Positions 14,617 through 22,341 of a stretch of 28,498 nucleotides of DNA are shown piece by piece. This DNA is from Actinomycetota bacterium. Its GTDB lineage: Bacteria > Actinomycetota > Thermoleophilia > Solirubrobacterales > Solirubrobacteraceae. A program made the position numbers and the translations under genes. A model generated the notes under the pieces. The model made no database searches. It saw only the letters and a list, made by a program, of their open reading frames with translations, and was not told the origin of the DNA. Position 1 is the stretch's first letter; each line of letters begins with the position of its first letter. The stretch is from positions 1 to 28,498 of the forward strand of contig WLNX01000001.1 of the NCBI GenBank assembly GCA_009699565.1. Reading direction: 5' to 3'.

Positions 14617-16085
14617 GCGCGGCCAAGCCGGGGACGGTCTACCTCGTCGGAGCCGGACCCGGAGATGAGGGGCTGCTGACTCTGCGCGCTGCGGAGCTGC
14701 TGGCCAGCGCCGACGTGATCCTGCACGACCAGCTGATTCCGGTTCACGCACTTGCGAGGGCGCGCGCCGACGCCGAGCTGATCGACGTCGGAAAGATCGG
14801 CGGCGGCAAGCAGGTGCCGCAGGAGCTGACCGAGGAGCTGATCGTCGAGCACGCATTGGCGGGGCGCAGCGTCGTCCGCCTCAAAGGCGGCGACCCGTTC
14901 GTGTTCGGGCGCGGCGGCGAAGAAGCGATCACCTGCATCGAGCGGGGCATCAACGTAGAAGTGGTTCCTGGCGTCACGTCGGGGATCGCCGCCCCGGCCT
15001 ACGCCGGCATTCCGGTTACCCAGCGCTCCGTCGCTGCGGCGGTGGCCTTTGTCACCGGGCACGAGAACCCGAACAAGCCCGAATCTCAGATCGACTGGTC
15101 CGCGCTTGCTTCATTCCCGGGAACGCTCGTCTTCTACATGGGCGTCAAGCGCCTTGGCCAGATCGCCGAGAAGCTGATCACCGCCGGCCGTCCTGCCGAT
15201 CAGCCGGTAGCCGTTATCGAACGCGGAACCTTTGCCTCCCAGCGCGAAGCGGTCGGCACGCTGGAGACGATCGCAGCGATCGCCGAGCAGCAGGAGATCA
15301 AGGCACCCGCGATCACGGTGATCGGAGACGTCGCAGCGCTCGGCAACCAGATGCCCTGGCGTCAGGCGGCAAGACCGCTGGCCGGGATCAGCGTCGCGGT
15401 CACGCGTGCGCGCGCGCAGGCAAGCTCGCTGGCTACGGAGTTGAGCGCGCTTGGCGCCGAAGTGGTCGAAGCGCCGGCAATCAGGATCGAGCCGCTCAGC
15501 CCGAGCGTCCCTGACCTGGAGCAGTTCGACCTCCTCTGCATCACCAGCCCCAACGGCGCCGACCAGCTCTTCGAAGCGATCAACGACGCGCGTGACCTTG
15601 CCGGCATGACCATTGCCGCAATCGGTCCGGGCACGGCGCGTGCGCTGCTTGCGCACGGCATCAAAGCCGACATCGTCCCCGAGCGCTCGATCGCCGAAGC
15701 GCTAGTTGAAGCGTTGGTTGATGTTCCCGTCGAGCGTGCTCTGATTGCACGCGCGGAAGAGGCCCGCGACGTGCTCGCCGACGCACTTCGCGAGCGCGGC
15801 GCCGAGGTCGAGATCCTGGCGCTGTACCGGACGGTGGCGGAGCCGCTTGACGGCGAGTCGAAAGCAGCCGCGCTCGGCGCCGACTATGCAACCTTCACCT
15901 CAGCCTCGTCGGCGCGCTTTTTCAACGACGCCGCCGGAACGCTTGAAGGCCCGCGGCTCGTCTCGATCGGACCGGTCACCAGCGCCCAGATTCGCGAGCT
16001 CGGCTACGAACCCGCGATCGAGGCCGAGGAGCACACGCCCGACGGCTTAGTGGCAGCCCTGATCGCGGACGCTGCAAAACGGTAG
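14613..16085 (+). CDS. cobA: Fused uroporphyrinogen-III C-methyltransferase (CobA) / uroporphyrinogen-III synthase (HemD)
   Basis: The 490-residue protein joins two enzymes. Residues about 5-245 are a SAM-dependent uroporphyrinogen-III methyltransferase, with VYLVGAGPGDEGLLTLRA, LKGGDPFVFGRGGEE (90-104), VVPGVTSGIAAPAYAGIP and FYMGVKRL. Residues about 257-490 are HemD, with VAVTRARAQA, CITSPNGADQLFEA, TIAAIGPGTARAL and the late FTSASSARFF. HemD closes hydroxymethylbilane to uroporphyrinogen III, and CobA methylates it twice to precorrin-2. One polypeptide therefore forms the branch point between heme and siroheme/B12. This fusion is common in Gram-positives. ATG 14613 is coupled to hemC; the longer frame upstream is inside hemC. 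Its TAG stop forms part of the TAGGTT element that precedes the next unit. Confidence 0.95.
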   Translation: MSAAKPGTVYLVGAGPGDEGLLTLRAAELLASADVILHDQLIPVHALARARADAELIDVGKIGGGKQVPQELTEELIVEHALAGRSVVRLKGGDPFVFGRGGEEAITCIERGINVEVVPGVTSGIAAPAYAGIPVTQRSVAAAVAFVTGHENPNKPESQIDWSALASFPGTLVFYMGVKRLGQIAEKLITAGRPADQPVAVIERGTFASQREAVGTLETIAAIAEQQEIKAPAITVIGDVAALGNQMPWRQAARPLAGISVAVTRARAQASSLATELSALGAEVVEAPAIRIEPLSPSVPDLEQFDLLCITSPNGADQLFEAINDARDLAGMTIAAIGPGTARALLAHGIKADIVPERSIAEALVEALVDVPVERALIARAEEARDVLADALRERGAEVEILALYRTVAEPLDGESKAAALGADYATFTSASSARFFNDAAGTLEGPRLVSIGPVTSAQIRELGYEPAIEAEEHTPDGLVAALIADAAKR

Positions 16086-16088
16086 GTT
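16083..16088 (+). promoter_or_regulatory. Putative -10 element for a leaderless upstream ORF
   Basis: TAGGTT, whose TAG is the cobA/hemD stop codon, is followed by CGGCAG (6 nt) and a GTG at 16095. The geometry matches the other leaderless-type starts in this window. The GTG opens a 14-codon reading frame that ends on the next gene's start. Confidence 0.4.
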
Positions 16089-16094
16089 CGGCAG

Positions 16095-16139
16095 GTGCGC
16101 TCAAACGCCCCGACAGCCGAAACCCGCCAGCCAAGATGA
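16095..16139 (+). CDS. Possible 14-codon leader peptide (uORF) coupled to the SAM hydroxide adenosyltransferase gene
   Basis: GTG 16095 opens a 14-codon frame encoding MRSNAPTAETRQPR. Its TGA (16137-16139) overlaps the ATG of the next gene as ATGA. The GTG sits 6 nt after TAGGTT, so it would be the 5' end of a leaderless transcript. The downstream ATG has no good Shine-Dalgarno, so re-initiation after this uORF would explain its translation. The peptide has no recognisable function and may act only in cis. A chance frame cannot be excluded. Confidence 0.4.
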   Translation: MRSNAPTAETRQPR

Positions 16140-16933
16140 CGCTGCCGCTGACATTCCTGACCGACTACGGCGCGGCCGACGAATACGTCGGCGTCTGCCA
16201 CGCCGTAATTGCCGGGATCGCGCCCGACAGCCGGATCTTCGACGTCACCCACGAGATTGAGCGCCACGACGTGCGAACCGGCGCGCTGATTCTGAGGCGC
16301 TCTCTGCCGTACTTCCCTGCCGGCGTCCACTTGGCGATAGTCGACCCTCAAGTCGGAGGAGAACGGCGCGCAGTGGCGCTGCGGGCGGCCGACGAGCGCC
16401 GCCTCTTTGTTGGCCCCAACAACGGCCTGCTGTCACTGGCCGTGCAGCGCTTTGGCGGCATTGTCGAAGCGGTCGACGTCTCGCTTTCGCCCTACCGGCT
16501 TGAACCAACCTCGGCGACCTTCCACGGCCGCGACATCTTCGCCCCTATCGCGGCGCAGCTCGCCGCGGGCACCGAGCTGGCCGACTGCGGAATCCCGATC
16601 GACCCCGCTGACATTGAGGTCCTTGAGATGCCGCTGGCACGGGCCGAAGGCGACACGCTGATCGCCCACGCCCTGACGATCGACATCTTCGGCAACGTCA
16701 CCTTGGACGTGGAGCACGACGAGCTGGCCGGCTTTGGTCTGCGGCTCGGTCAGACGATCAGCGCCAACGGCCACACCGCCCCGTACACGACGACCTACGT
16801 CGATGTTGCAGAAGGCTCTCTGCTGGTTTACGAAGACGCCTACCGCTCGCTTGCGCTTGCCGTCAATCGCGGATCGGCGGCCGAGATGCTGGGTCTCTCG
16901 ATCGACGACGAGGTTCGAATCACGCTTCGCTGA
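16136..16933 (+). CDS. S-adenosyl-L-methionine hydroxide adenosyltransferase (DUF62, SAM-dependent chlorinase/fluorinase fold)
   Basis: The 265-residue protein starts with LTFLTDYGAADEYVG and has VDPQVGGERRAVAL (69-82), FVGPNNGLLS (91-100) and ATFHGRDIFAPIAA (127-140). D70, R77 and H130 form the Asp-Arg-His triad described for DUF62 enzymes that split SAM into adenosine and methionine with water. Halide users instead have a small substrate pocket and lack this triad, so halogenase activity is unlikely. The C-terminal beta-barrel includes IDIFGNVTLDV. The 50-bp gap after cobA/hemD holds the candidate uORF. The stop overlaps the biotin ligase start by 1 nt (TGATG). The role in metabolism is unclear; removal of SAM or adenosine supply are options. 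Confidence 0.92.
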   Translation: MTLPLTFLTDYGAADEYVGVCHAVIAGIAPDSRIFDVTHEIERHDVRTGALILRRSLPYFPAGVHLAIVDPQVGGERRAVALRAADERRLFVGPNNGLLSLAVQRFGGIVEAVDVSLSPYRLEPTSATFHGRDIFAPIAAQLAAGTELADCGIPIDPADIEVLEMPLARAEGDTLIAHALTIDIFGNVTLDVEHDELAGFGLRLGQTISANGHTAPYTTTYVDVAEGSLLVYEDAYRSLALAVNRGSAAEMLGLSIDDEVRITLR

Positions 16934-17646
16934 TGCAGCTCGGCCGTCCGCATCTTCACCTGCAGAGCATCGGGTCGACCAACCAACGCGCCCGCGAACT
17001 TGCCGCCGCAGGAGCTCCCCACGGCACGTTGGTGACCGCCGATCACCAGACGGCAGGACGAGGTCGCCAAGGTCGCGACTGGGTAGCCCCGCCCGGCTCG
17101 TCGGCGCTGATCTCGGTCGTGCTCAGGGACCCGCCCGCGCTGCTGCCGCTGATCGCTGCGGTGGCGGTAGCTGAAAGCTGCGGGCCGCAGGCCCAGATCA
17201 AGTGGCCAAACGACATCCTGATCGAGGACAGTCAGGGCCGGCTCGGCAAGGTTGCCGGCATCCTCTGCGAAGGCCGCCCGCAGGAAGGCTGGGGCGTTGT
17301 CGGAATCGGCATCAATGTCGCGCTCGATCTTGACGCCGCTCCCGAGGAGATTCGCACGACTGCGGCGACGCTCGCACTGGAGCCCTCGGCCCGTCGCCTG
17401 ATCGTCGCCCAAACGGTGGCGGCGCTCGGTGCTGCCTTGCTGCTCCCGCCCGATCTGATCCTTGAACGCTGGCGCCAGCGGGATGCTCTGGCTGGCAGTC
17501 AGGTCTCCTGGCAGACGGCGGGCGGCCTGCAGCACGGAACGGCAATCGGGGTTGGCGGCGACGGGGCGCTTCGGGTAGAGAGCTCGGACGGGGAAGAGCT
17601 GGAACTTGACGGCGGCGAGGTCCACCTCGAGCCGGCAGGCGACTAG
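16933..17646 (+). CDS. birA: Biotin-[acetyl-CoA-carboxylase] ligase BirA (catalytic type without DNA-binding domain)
   Basis: The 237-residue protein has SIGSTNQRA (12-20), TAGRGRQGRDWVAPPG (40-55), KWPNDIL (90-96), K106 in GKVAGIL and GIGINV (124-129). It also has the C-terminal SH3-like domain ending near GGEVHLEP. These are the biotinyl-AMP and biotin-binding motifs of bacterial biotin ligase. The N-terminal winged helix of the E. coli repressor form is missing, so it should act only as an enzyme. It attaches biotin to acyl-CoA carboxylase carrier proteins. Translation is probably coupled to the preceding gene. Its TAG stop shares CTAG with the stop of the convergent helicase gene. Confidence 0.94.
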   Translation: MQLGRPHLHLQSIGSTNQRARELAAAGAPHGTLVTADHQTAGRGRQGRDWVAPPGSSALISVVLRDPPALLPLIAAVAVAESCGPQAQIKWPNDILIEDSQGRLGKVAGILCEGRPQEGWGVVGIGINVALDLDAAPEEIRTTAATLALEPSARRLIVAQTVAALGAALLLPPDLILERWRQRDALAGSQVSWQTAGGLQHGTAIGVGGDGALRVESSDGEELELDGGEVHLEPAGD

Positions 17647-20195
17647 GCCGCGGCCTGGTCCTCGGTAGTGCCGTCGGGCTCGGGCCCGCCGGGATCGTCC
17701 GCCTTTGACTGGCGGCCATTGGCCGCGTTTGCTCCGTTTGCCGCCTCCGTGCCGGGAGCCTTGGCGCCGCTGCGGCGACGGCGACGACTGCGATTGCGGC
17801 GCCCCTTGCCCTTGGGGAAGTTGCGCAGCAGTTCGCGCGAGCAGGCGCCCGGCTTGCGCGCCAGACGTGTCCGGGCGCCGCGCAGGACCTCTTCGGCCTC
17901 GGGCGTGTGAGCGACGGCGGCCGCCAAGACCGCAACCTGAAGACGGCGGTCCTGCTCGCGGATCGCCTGCACCAGCCGGCGCGCGTTACGGGCGTGCGCT
18001 CCACCTGACGAATTGACGAGAAGGCCAAGGAGGCGCTTGGTTTCAGGCCAGCGCTGAACCGCGTACTGCTCGTGCAGCTCGCGTGTGTAGTCGGCGAGGC
18101 GCCAGATCCACCCGGTCGCCTGGTCGCGGCCGCCGATCCGCTTGTCGGCGAGCGCCTGCAGACAAACCTTCGAGCCTTCGCGGCGCTGCTCCTTGTTCCA
18201 GCCCTCGATCATCTCGACGGCAAGGTCGAACGCCTCCGGATCCTTCAGTGCGGCGATCTCCTGCAAGGCGCGAATCCGCAGCGCGGAGTGCTCGTTGCGC
18301 TCCACAACCGTCAGCAGGAAGCGGCGCTTGAGCTCGCCGGTGCGGTCGAACTGGAGCATTGCTCGCGCCCGGCGCCAGCCGCTCGGAGCGACGCGCGCGC
18401 CGGCCAAGGCGGCCCACATGTGCTTCTCGCCGAAGTCCAGATTCTCGACGCCGATCCGCCAGAGCTCGCGCTCGAACACTTCGTGACGGCGCTCTTCACC
18501 GGCGGTCACCGGAAGCACGCGGCGCTCGACGCGCACGCGGCGGCCGCGGCCGCGCCTCACCGGCCCGACGACGATCGCGCCCCCTCGGTAGACGTCGCGC
18601 TCGAGCAGCGAGTGGAGCGTCACGACCGGGTCGTCGTGGCGGGTCGCCGGGTGGACGAAGTCGACCACTACGCCGGCCTCCTTGCCGGGGTGGCGGCGGG
18701 TGACGCGGCCGACGCGCTGCTGGTAGATCCTCTTTGAGGCGGTCGGGGCAAGGTGCATGCAGACGGTCGCGCGGGGGCTGTTCCATCCCTCAGCCAGAAG
18801 CTGCGCGTTGACGAGAACATCGATGTCGCCGGCCTCGTAGCGGGCGAGGATCTCGGCCAGTTCGCGCTTGGGCGTCTCGCCGGAGACGGCCTCGGCCTTG
18901 ATGTTGAGGTTGCGGAACGCTTCAGCGACGTTGTAGGCGTGCTGCACCCCGGCCGTGTAGACGACGCCCGGCACGCCGTTGAAGCGCGTGTTGTAGAGGT
19001 CGGCTATCGCCATGTTGAAAGGCGTCTGGTCGAGCAGCTCGGCGAGCATCTCCTGATCGAACTCGATGTCCACCTCGCCCTTGCGGAGCGGCACGTTCGC
19101 GATCGTGCGAACCCCCGGACCGGGGGGAATCCGCAGGCACCGCAGCGGGGAGATGACTCCGCGGCGAGCGGCCTGCGCCAGGTCAAAGCGGGAAGTTTGG
19201 GTGGGAAAGAGATCGGTGACGTGGCGCGCAATCAGCGCACCGGTAGCGGTCATGCCGATGAAGACCGGTCCGGTCCACTCGCGGATTGCGGCGCTCGTCT
19301 TCTCCCCCAGCGCCGTATGAGCCTCGTCGCAGATCACGATCGTGTAAGCGCTGGAGATGTTGCCGGCGTTGCGGACGAACCACTGGTAGGTCTCGACCGT
19401 TACGGGACCAGACAGATCGAGTCCCTCGTCACCGAGCAGCGGCCCACAGATGCGACTGGAATAGCCGCGGGTTCGAATCTCGTCGTTGAACTGGTCAACG
19501 AGGTTGCGGCGGTGGGTGAGGATCAGAATCCCTCCGGTGCGGGACGCATCAACGAAGCCCATAGCGGCGACCGTCTTGCCCGCGCCGGTTGCGTGTTCAA
19601 ACCAGAAGCGCTTGTCGGCGTTTGGATCGTCAAGCGCTTCGGAGTCGATGTCCTCGTCGGTGGCGTCCGGGGACTCGATCTGATCAACCTCCACCTCGAT
19701 CTCTTCGATCTCCTCGTCGCCCTCCTCGTCCTCGTCCTCGGCGTGTTCCTCGTCGAGCGCCGCGAGCTCGGCTGCGAGTTCCTCGTCGTCGGGTGCAATC
19801 TCCTCCAGCGGCTGCTCGCCAACGTCAAAGACCGGCTCAGCGATCTCAAGGTCGTCGGTCTTCATCCGGGCCGCAAGCAGGGCGGTCAGGGTTCCCGACA
19901 GCGCGTCAACCTGGTGCGGGTTGAGCACGGTGCCGTCGGCGAGGTGTGGCTCCTCCTCGCTGAGGACGCGCTCGAGGCCAAGCAGCAGCGACCACGCCCT
20001 GCGCCACTTGGTTGAGGGAAGCTTCGCTCCTTCGTCGAGCTCCTCGAGTGCCGACCAGAGAGCGCGCGCCCTTGGCGTGCCGGGAGCGAGGGCGACTTCG
20101 ACCGCTTCGCCCGGATGGACGAATCGCTCCAACGTGAACGCTTCAGCGCGCTCTATCTCTTTGCCGGTAGGAACCGGTCCGGCCGCTTGGGCCAC
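17643..20195 (-). CDS. Large SF2 DEAH-box helicase with acidic insertion and basic C-terminal tail
   Basis: The 850-residue protein is a superfamily 2 helicase of the type III restriction-subunit/UvrB-like group. Motifs are LNPHQVDAL (91-99, Q-like), HATGAGKT (201-208, Walker A), LTHRRNLVDQF (Ia), ICDEAH (288-293, II), GMTATG (III), NAQLLAEGWN (V) and QQRVGRVTRRHPGK (VI). Between the Q-like motif and Walker A lies an insertion very rich in Asp and Glu (about 112-194). After motif VI comes a long helical region (about 560-800) and an arginine-rich tail near KGKGRRNRSRRRRRSG, followed by a disordered acidic end. No nuclease or methylase gene is adjacent. GTG 20195 has no Shine-Dalgarno and overlaps the TAG of a possible leader ORF. 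Whether it unwinds DNA or RNA is unknown. Confidence 0.85.
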   Translation of the reverse strand: MAQAAGPVPTGKEIERAEAFTLERFVHPGEAVEVALAPGTPRARALWSALEELDEGAKLPSTKWRRAWSLLLGLERVLSEEEPHLADGTVLNPHQVDALSGTLTALLAARMKTDDLEIAEPVFDVGEQPLEEIAPDDEELAAELAALDEEHAEDEDEEGDEEIEEIEVEVDQIESPDATDEDIDSEALDDPNADKRFWFEHATGAGKTVAAMGFVDASRTGGILILTHRRNLVDQFNDEIRTRGYSSRICGPLLGDEGLDLSGPVTVETYQWFVRNAGNISSAYTIVICDEAHTALGEKTSAAIREWTGPVFIGMTATGALIARHVTDLFPTQTSRFDLAQAARRGVISPLRCLRIPPGPGVRTIANVPLRKGEVDIEFDQEMLAELLDQTPFNMAIADLYNTRFNGVPGVVYTAGVQHAYNVAEAFRNLNIKAEAVSGETPKRELAEILARYEAGDIDVLVNAQLLAEGWNSPRATVCMHLAPTASKRIYQQRVGRVTRRHPGKEAGVVVDFVHPATRHDDPVVTLHSLLERDVYRGGAIVVGPVRRGRGRRVRVERRVLPVTAGEERRHEVFERELWRIGVENLDFGEKHMWAALAGARVAPSGWRRARAMLQFDRTGELKRRFLLTVVERNEHSALRIRALQEIAALKDPEAFDLAVEMIEGWNKEQRREGSKVCLQALADKRIGGRDQATGWIWRLADYTRELHEQYAVQRWPETKRLLGLLVNSSGGAHARNARRLVQAIREQDRRLQVAVLAAAVAHTPEAEEVLRGARTRLARKPGACSRELLRNFPKGKGRRNRSRRRRRSGAKAPGTEAANGANAANGRQSKADDPGGPEPDGTTEDQAAA

Positions 20196-20327
20196 TAGAA
20201 ATCAGCCATCTTGCTTAGGGCAATAAAGAGGCGGGAAGCGGAGCAAGTTACCGGCACCACCACCCACAAGCCGGGAACCGCCCGGAGCGGACACTGGAAG
20301 TCTCTCACTCGAGACAGACGCAGTGTG
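20196..20327 (-). other. Putative structured 5' leader of the helicase mRNA, with a mini-ORF
   Basis: If transcription starts just downstream of TATAAT at 20334-20339, the helicase message has about 130 nt of leader. It can form a GUCUC/GAGAC stem (20300-20315) and a CCGGG/CCCGG stem (20271-20285). A four-codon frame, ATG GCT GAT TTC TAG, ends so that its TAG overlaps the helicase GTG by one base. In the same frame a GTG near the 5' end would give a 37-codon leader peptide. Autoregulation or re-initiation is inferred, not shown. Together with 20328-20365 this is the largest gene-free gap of the window. Confidence 0.35.
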
Positions 20328-20333
20328 CCACTA

Positions 20334-20339
20334 ATTATA
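20334..20339 (-). promoter_or_regulatory. Consensus -10 box (TATAAT) reading toward the helicase gene
   Basis: The minus strand reads TATAAT exactly, in an AT-rich patch of a very GC-rich genome. A weak -35 (TTCAGG, 17 nt upstream at 20357-20362) is possible. The same patch reads TAATTATACC on the plus strand and could also serve the divergent thioredoxin gene at 20366, whose start is 24 nt away. Confidence 0.45.
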
Positions 20340-20365
20340 CCGCACCACTGTGCGATCCTGAAGAG

Positions 20366-20959
20366 ATGAAGATTGCTGCAACAGTCCTCGTCGGGCTCGC
20401 CGTCGTCGCGGCGCTCGTGATCGGCCTGACCCAAGCCGGAAGCCGGACGGGCAGCGAACCGTCAACGGCAACCGGCGCGCCGACCGCCGCTCAGGCCTCG
20501 CGCTTCCTCCAAGGCTCCCCGGCGGCACTCGCGGCGCTCCACGCACAGGGGTCCGAGATCCTCCCGGGCGGCCCCGCTGGGCTCAAGGAGCGAATGCGTG
20601 CGCTACGCGGATTTCCGCTCGTCATCAACGTCTGGGCGTCGTGGTGCGGGCCCTGTCGCCAGGAGATGCCGGTGCTCCAGAAGGTTTCGGTAAGCCGCGG
20701 CCGCAAGATCGCCTTCCTCGGCGTAAACCTCAAGGACAACACGCCCGCTGCGCGGAGGCTGCTGCGCGAGTTTCCGGTCGCCTACCCCAGCTACCAGGAT
20801 CCGGACGGCAAGATCTACAACGCCAACAGACTGGCGGGTGCTCCCTCGATGCTCTTCTACTCGGCGTCCGGCAAGCGCCAGTACATCCACTCTGGTCCCT
20901 ACCTGAGCACCAAGGACCTGAATGTCGACATCGACCGCTACGCGGTCGCTCCCAAGTGA
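20366..20959 (+). CDS. TlpA/ResA-like membrane-anchored thiol-disulfide oxidoreductase
   Basis: The 197-residue protein has an N-terminal membrane anchor (about 3-22, AATVLVGLAVVAALVIGL), a Ser/Thr/Ala linker and a thioredoxin domain. The active site is WASWCGPCRQEMP (90-102) with cysteines C94 and C97, and the cis-proline is P160 in AGAPSM. It should act outside the cytoplasmic membrane. TlpA, ResA and CcmG relatives keep thiols of apocytochrome c or other proteins reduced, so it may serve the ccm genes 8 kb away, though no direct link is seen. GAAGAG precedes the ATG. Its stop overlaps the acetyltransferase start as GTGA. Confidence 0.92.
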   Translation: MKIAATVLVGLAVVAALVIGLTQAGSRTGSEPSTATGAPTAAQASRFLQGSPAALAALHAQGSEILPGGPAGLKERMRALRGFPLVINVWASWCGPCRQEMPVLQKVSVSRGRKIAFLGVNLKDNTPAARRLLREFPVAYPSYQDPDGKIYNANRLAGAPSMLFYSASGKRQYIHSGPYLSTKDLNVDIDRYAVAPK

Positions 20960-21387
20960 CGCTGCAGATCCGCAAGACTCTGAGCTTGGAGGAGGTCGAA
21001 GCGGCAATCGCGCTGCGGACCGAGGTCTTCGTGGAGGAGCAGGGCGTTCCGCTGGAAGAGGAACTCGACGGCCTTGACCCGCAGGCAATCCACGTGATCG
21101 TTTTGAGCGACGACAGGGTTGTCGCGACCTGCCGGCTGGTCTCCGACGGCCGGCTTGTCAAGCTCGGCAGGATGGTCGTCGCCGCCGACTTCCGCGGCCG
21201 CGGCATTGCCACCCGGCTGCTCGCCTTCTGCGATCAGGAGGCGGCCGCTCTCGGCGCGACCGAAGTAAGGCTCGCCGCCCAGTGCTACGTGATCGCGCTC
21301 TACGAGAAGTCCGGCTACATCGCATACGGCGAGGTCTTTCCCGACGCGGGCATTGACCATCGCTGGATGAGCAAACAGATCGCGTGA
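20956..21387 (+). CDS. GNAT-family N-acetyltransferase (ElaA-like)
   Basis: The 143-residue protein has an ElaA-like start with LRTEVFVEEQGVPLEEELDG (20-39), a common pattern in GNAT enzymes of this group. Acetyl-CoA-binding motif A follows as LGRMVVAADFRGRGIATRLL (70-89), then LYEKSGYIAYGEVF in motif B. The substrate is unknown. I chose GTG 20956 because it overlaps the tlpA-like stop (GTGA) and matches the family start; the longer frame lies within the preceding gene. The AEC transporter begins 14 bp after its stop. Confidence 0.9.
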   Translation: MTLQIRKTLSLEEVEAAIALRTEVFVEEQGVPLEEELDGLDPQAIHVIVLSDDRVVATCRLVSDGRLVKLGRMVVAADFRGRGIATRLLAFCDQEAAALGATEVRLAAQCYVIALYEKSGYIAYGEVFPDAGIDHRWMSKQIA

Positions 21388-21401
21388 GAGTGGACTGAGC
21401 G

Positions 21402-22331
21402 ATGATCGCGGTTGCGTTCACGAGCCTTCTGGCGCTGCTGATTGGCGTTGGATCTGAGCGTCGCTGGGGTGAGGGGGCACTGACGCTCTCGAAGCGCCTG
21501 CTCGACCTGCTGGCCTATGTCGCTCTGCCGGTAGTCGTCTTCTTCACGGTCAACTCGCTGGCCTTCACCAAGGGGGTCGGTGCCGGGCTGGTCTTTGGCT
21601 GGACAGAGCGGATCGTCGTGATCCTGCTGGCCTGGCTGATCGGTTCGCGGCTGCTTCGCCTCCCGAGGGCCGGGACCGGAGCGATGATGATCGCCGTTGG
21701 GCTCGCGAATACCGGCCACCTCGGGATCCCGCTCGTCGCGCTGCTGCTGGGCAGCGAGAAGGTCGGCCTCGCAGTGACCTACGACACCGCCGTCACCGCA
21801 CCGCTGATCCTGATCGGCGGGTTCGCGATCGGCGCCGCCTTCGGCGAGCGTGCCGGCGACACCGGGCTCCAGCGCCTGCGCTCGTTCGTGATCCGCAACC
21901 CGGCACTGCTCGCGCTGATCGCAGCGCTGCTGCTGCCCGCTTCGTTCACCCCGGCCTGGGCGCACGATCTGGCGACGTTCCTGGCCGTGGCGATCGCCCC
22001 GATTGGGTTCTTTGCGCTGGGCGTCAACCTGATGATCGAGCACGACCAGTCGGGGACGCGGATCTTCCCGCCCGAGCTGACCGCGCCGGTCGCCGTCGCG
22101 CTGGGCCTGCGACTGCTGGTGGCGCCGGGGGTGATGCTCGGGCTGTCGAACTTCGTGATTGAGGTTCCCACCACCTTCCTGATCCAAGCCGGGATGGCGA
22201 GCGGTGTGACCGGGCTGGCAATCGGCCACATCTTCGGGCTCAACATGAAGATCATCGTCGGTGCGATCGCTTGGAGCACAGCGATCATCGTCGTTGCCGC
22301 CTGCGTCGTCGGGCTCGTCGGCGGGCTGTAG
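21402..22331 (+). CDS. AEC (auxin efflux carrier) family transporter
   Basis: The 309-residue protein has about ten hydrophobic segments in two halves, as in AEC/YfdV transporters. Characteristic parts are AYVALPVVVFFTVNSLAF (38-55), a first-half motif GLANTGHLGIPLVALLLG, and late AGMASGVTGLAIGHIFGLN. Bacterial members move small organic acids such as malate or malonate; the substrate here cannot be told. The start is ATG 21402 with a weak upstream purine stretch. Its TAG stop is the first part of the TAGGCT hexamer preceding dtd. Confidence 0.88.
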   Translation: MIAVAFTSLLALLIGVGSERRWGEGALTLSKRLLDLLAYVALPVVVFFTVNSLAFTKGVGAGLVFGWTERIVVILLAWLIGSRLLRLPRAGTGAMMIAVGLANTGHLGIPLVALLLGSEKVGLAVTYDTAVTAPLILIGGFAIGAAFGERAGDTGLQRLRSFVIRNPALLALIAALLLPASFTPAWAHDLATFLAVAIAPIGFFALGVNLMIEHDQSGTRIFPPELTAPVAVALGLRLLVAPGVMLGLSNFVIEVPTTFLIQAGMASGVTGLAIGHIFGLNMKIIVGAIAWSTAIIVVAACVVGLVGGL

Positions 22332-22334
22332 GCT
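22329..22334 (+). promoter_or_regulatory. Putative -10 element for leaderless dtd mRNA
   Basis: TAGGCT is followed by CAGGCTC (7 nt) and the ATG of dtd at 22342. There is no Shine-Dalgarno. The hexamer and part of the spacer repeat those before moaC. Confidence 0.4.
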
Positions 22335-22341
22335 CAGGCTC

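Noticed and set aside
16136..16933. Possible chlorinase or fluorinase activity of the DUF62 protein
   Set aside because: The Asp-Arg-His triad of SAM hydroxide adenosyltransferases is present and no halogenated-metabolite genes are nearby.
18753..20015. 420-codon plus-strand frame opposite the helicase
   Set aside because: The helicase has all SF2 motifs over the same DNA. The antisense product has no motif and simply reflects GC bias.
17643..20195. Helicase as part of a restriction or phage-defence system
   Set aside because: No methylase, nuclease or other defence gene is adjacent, and its neighbours are housekeeping genes; only the architecture is unusual.
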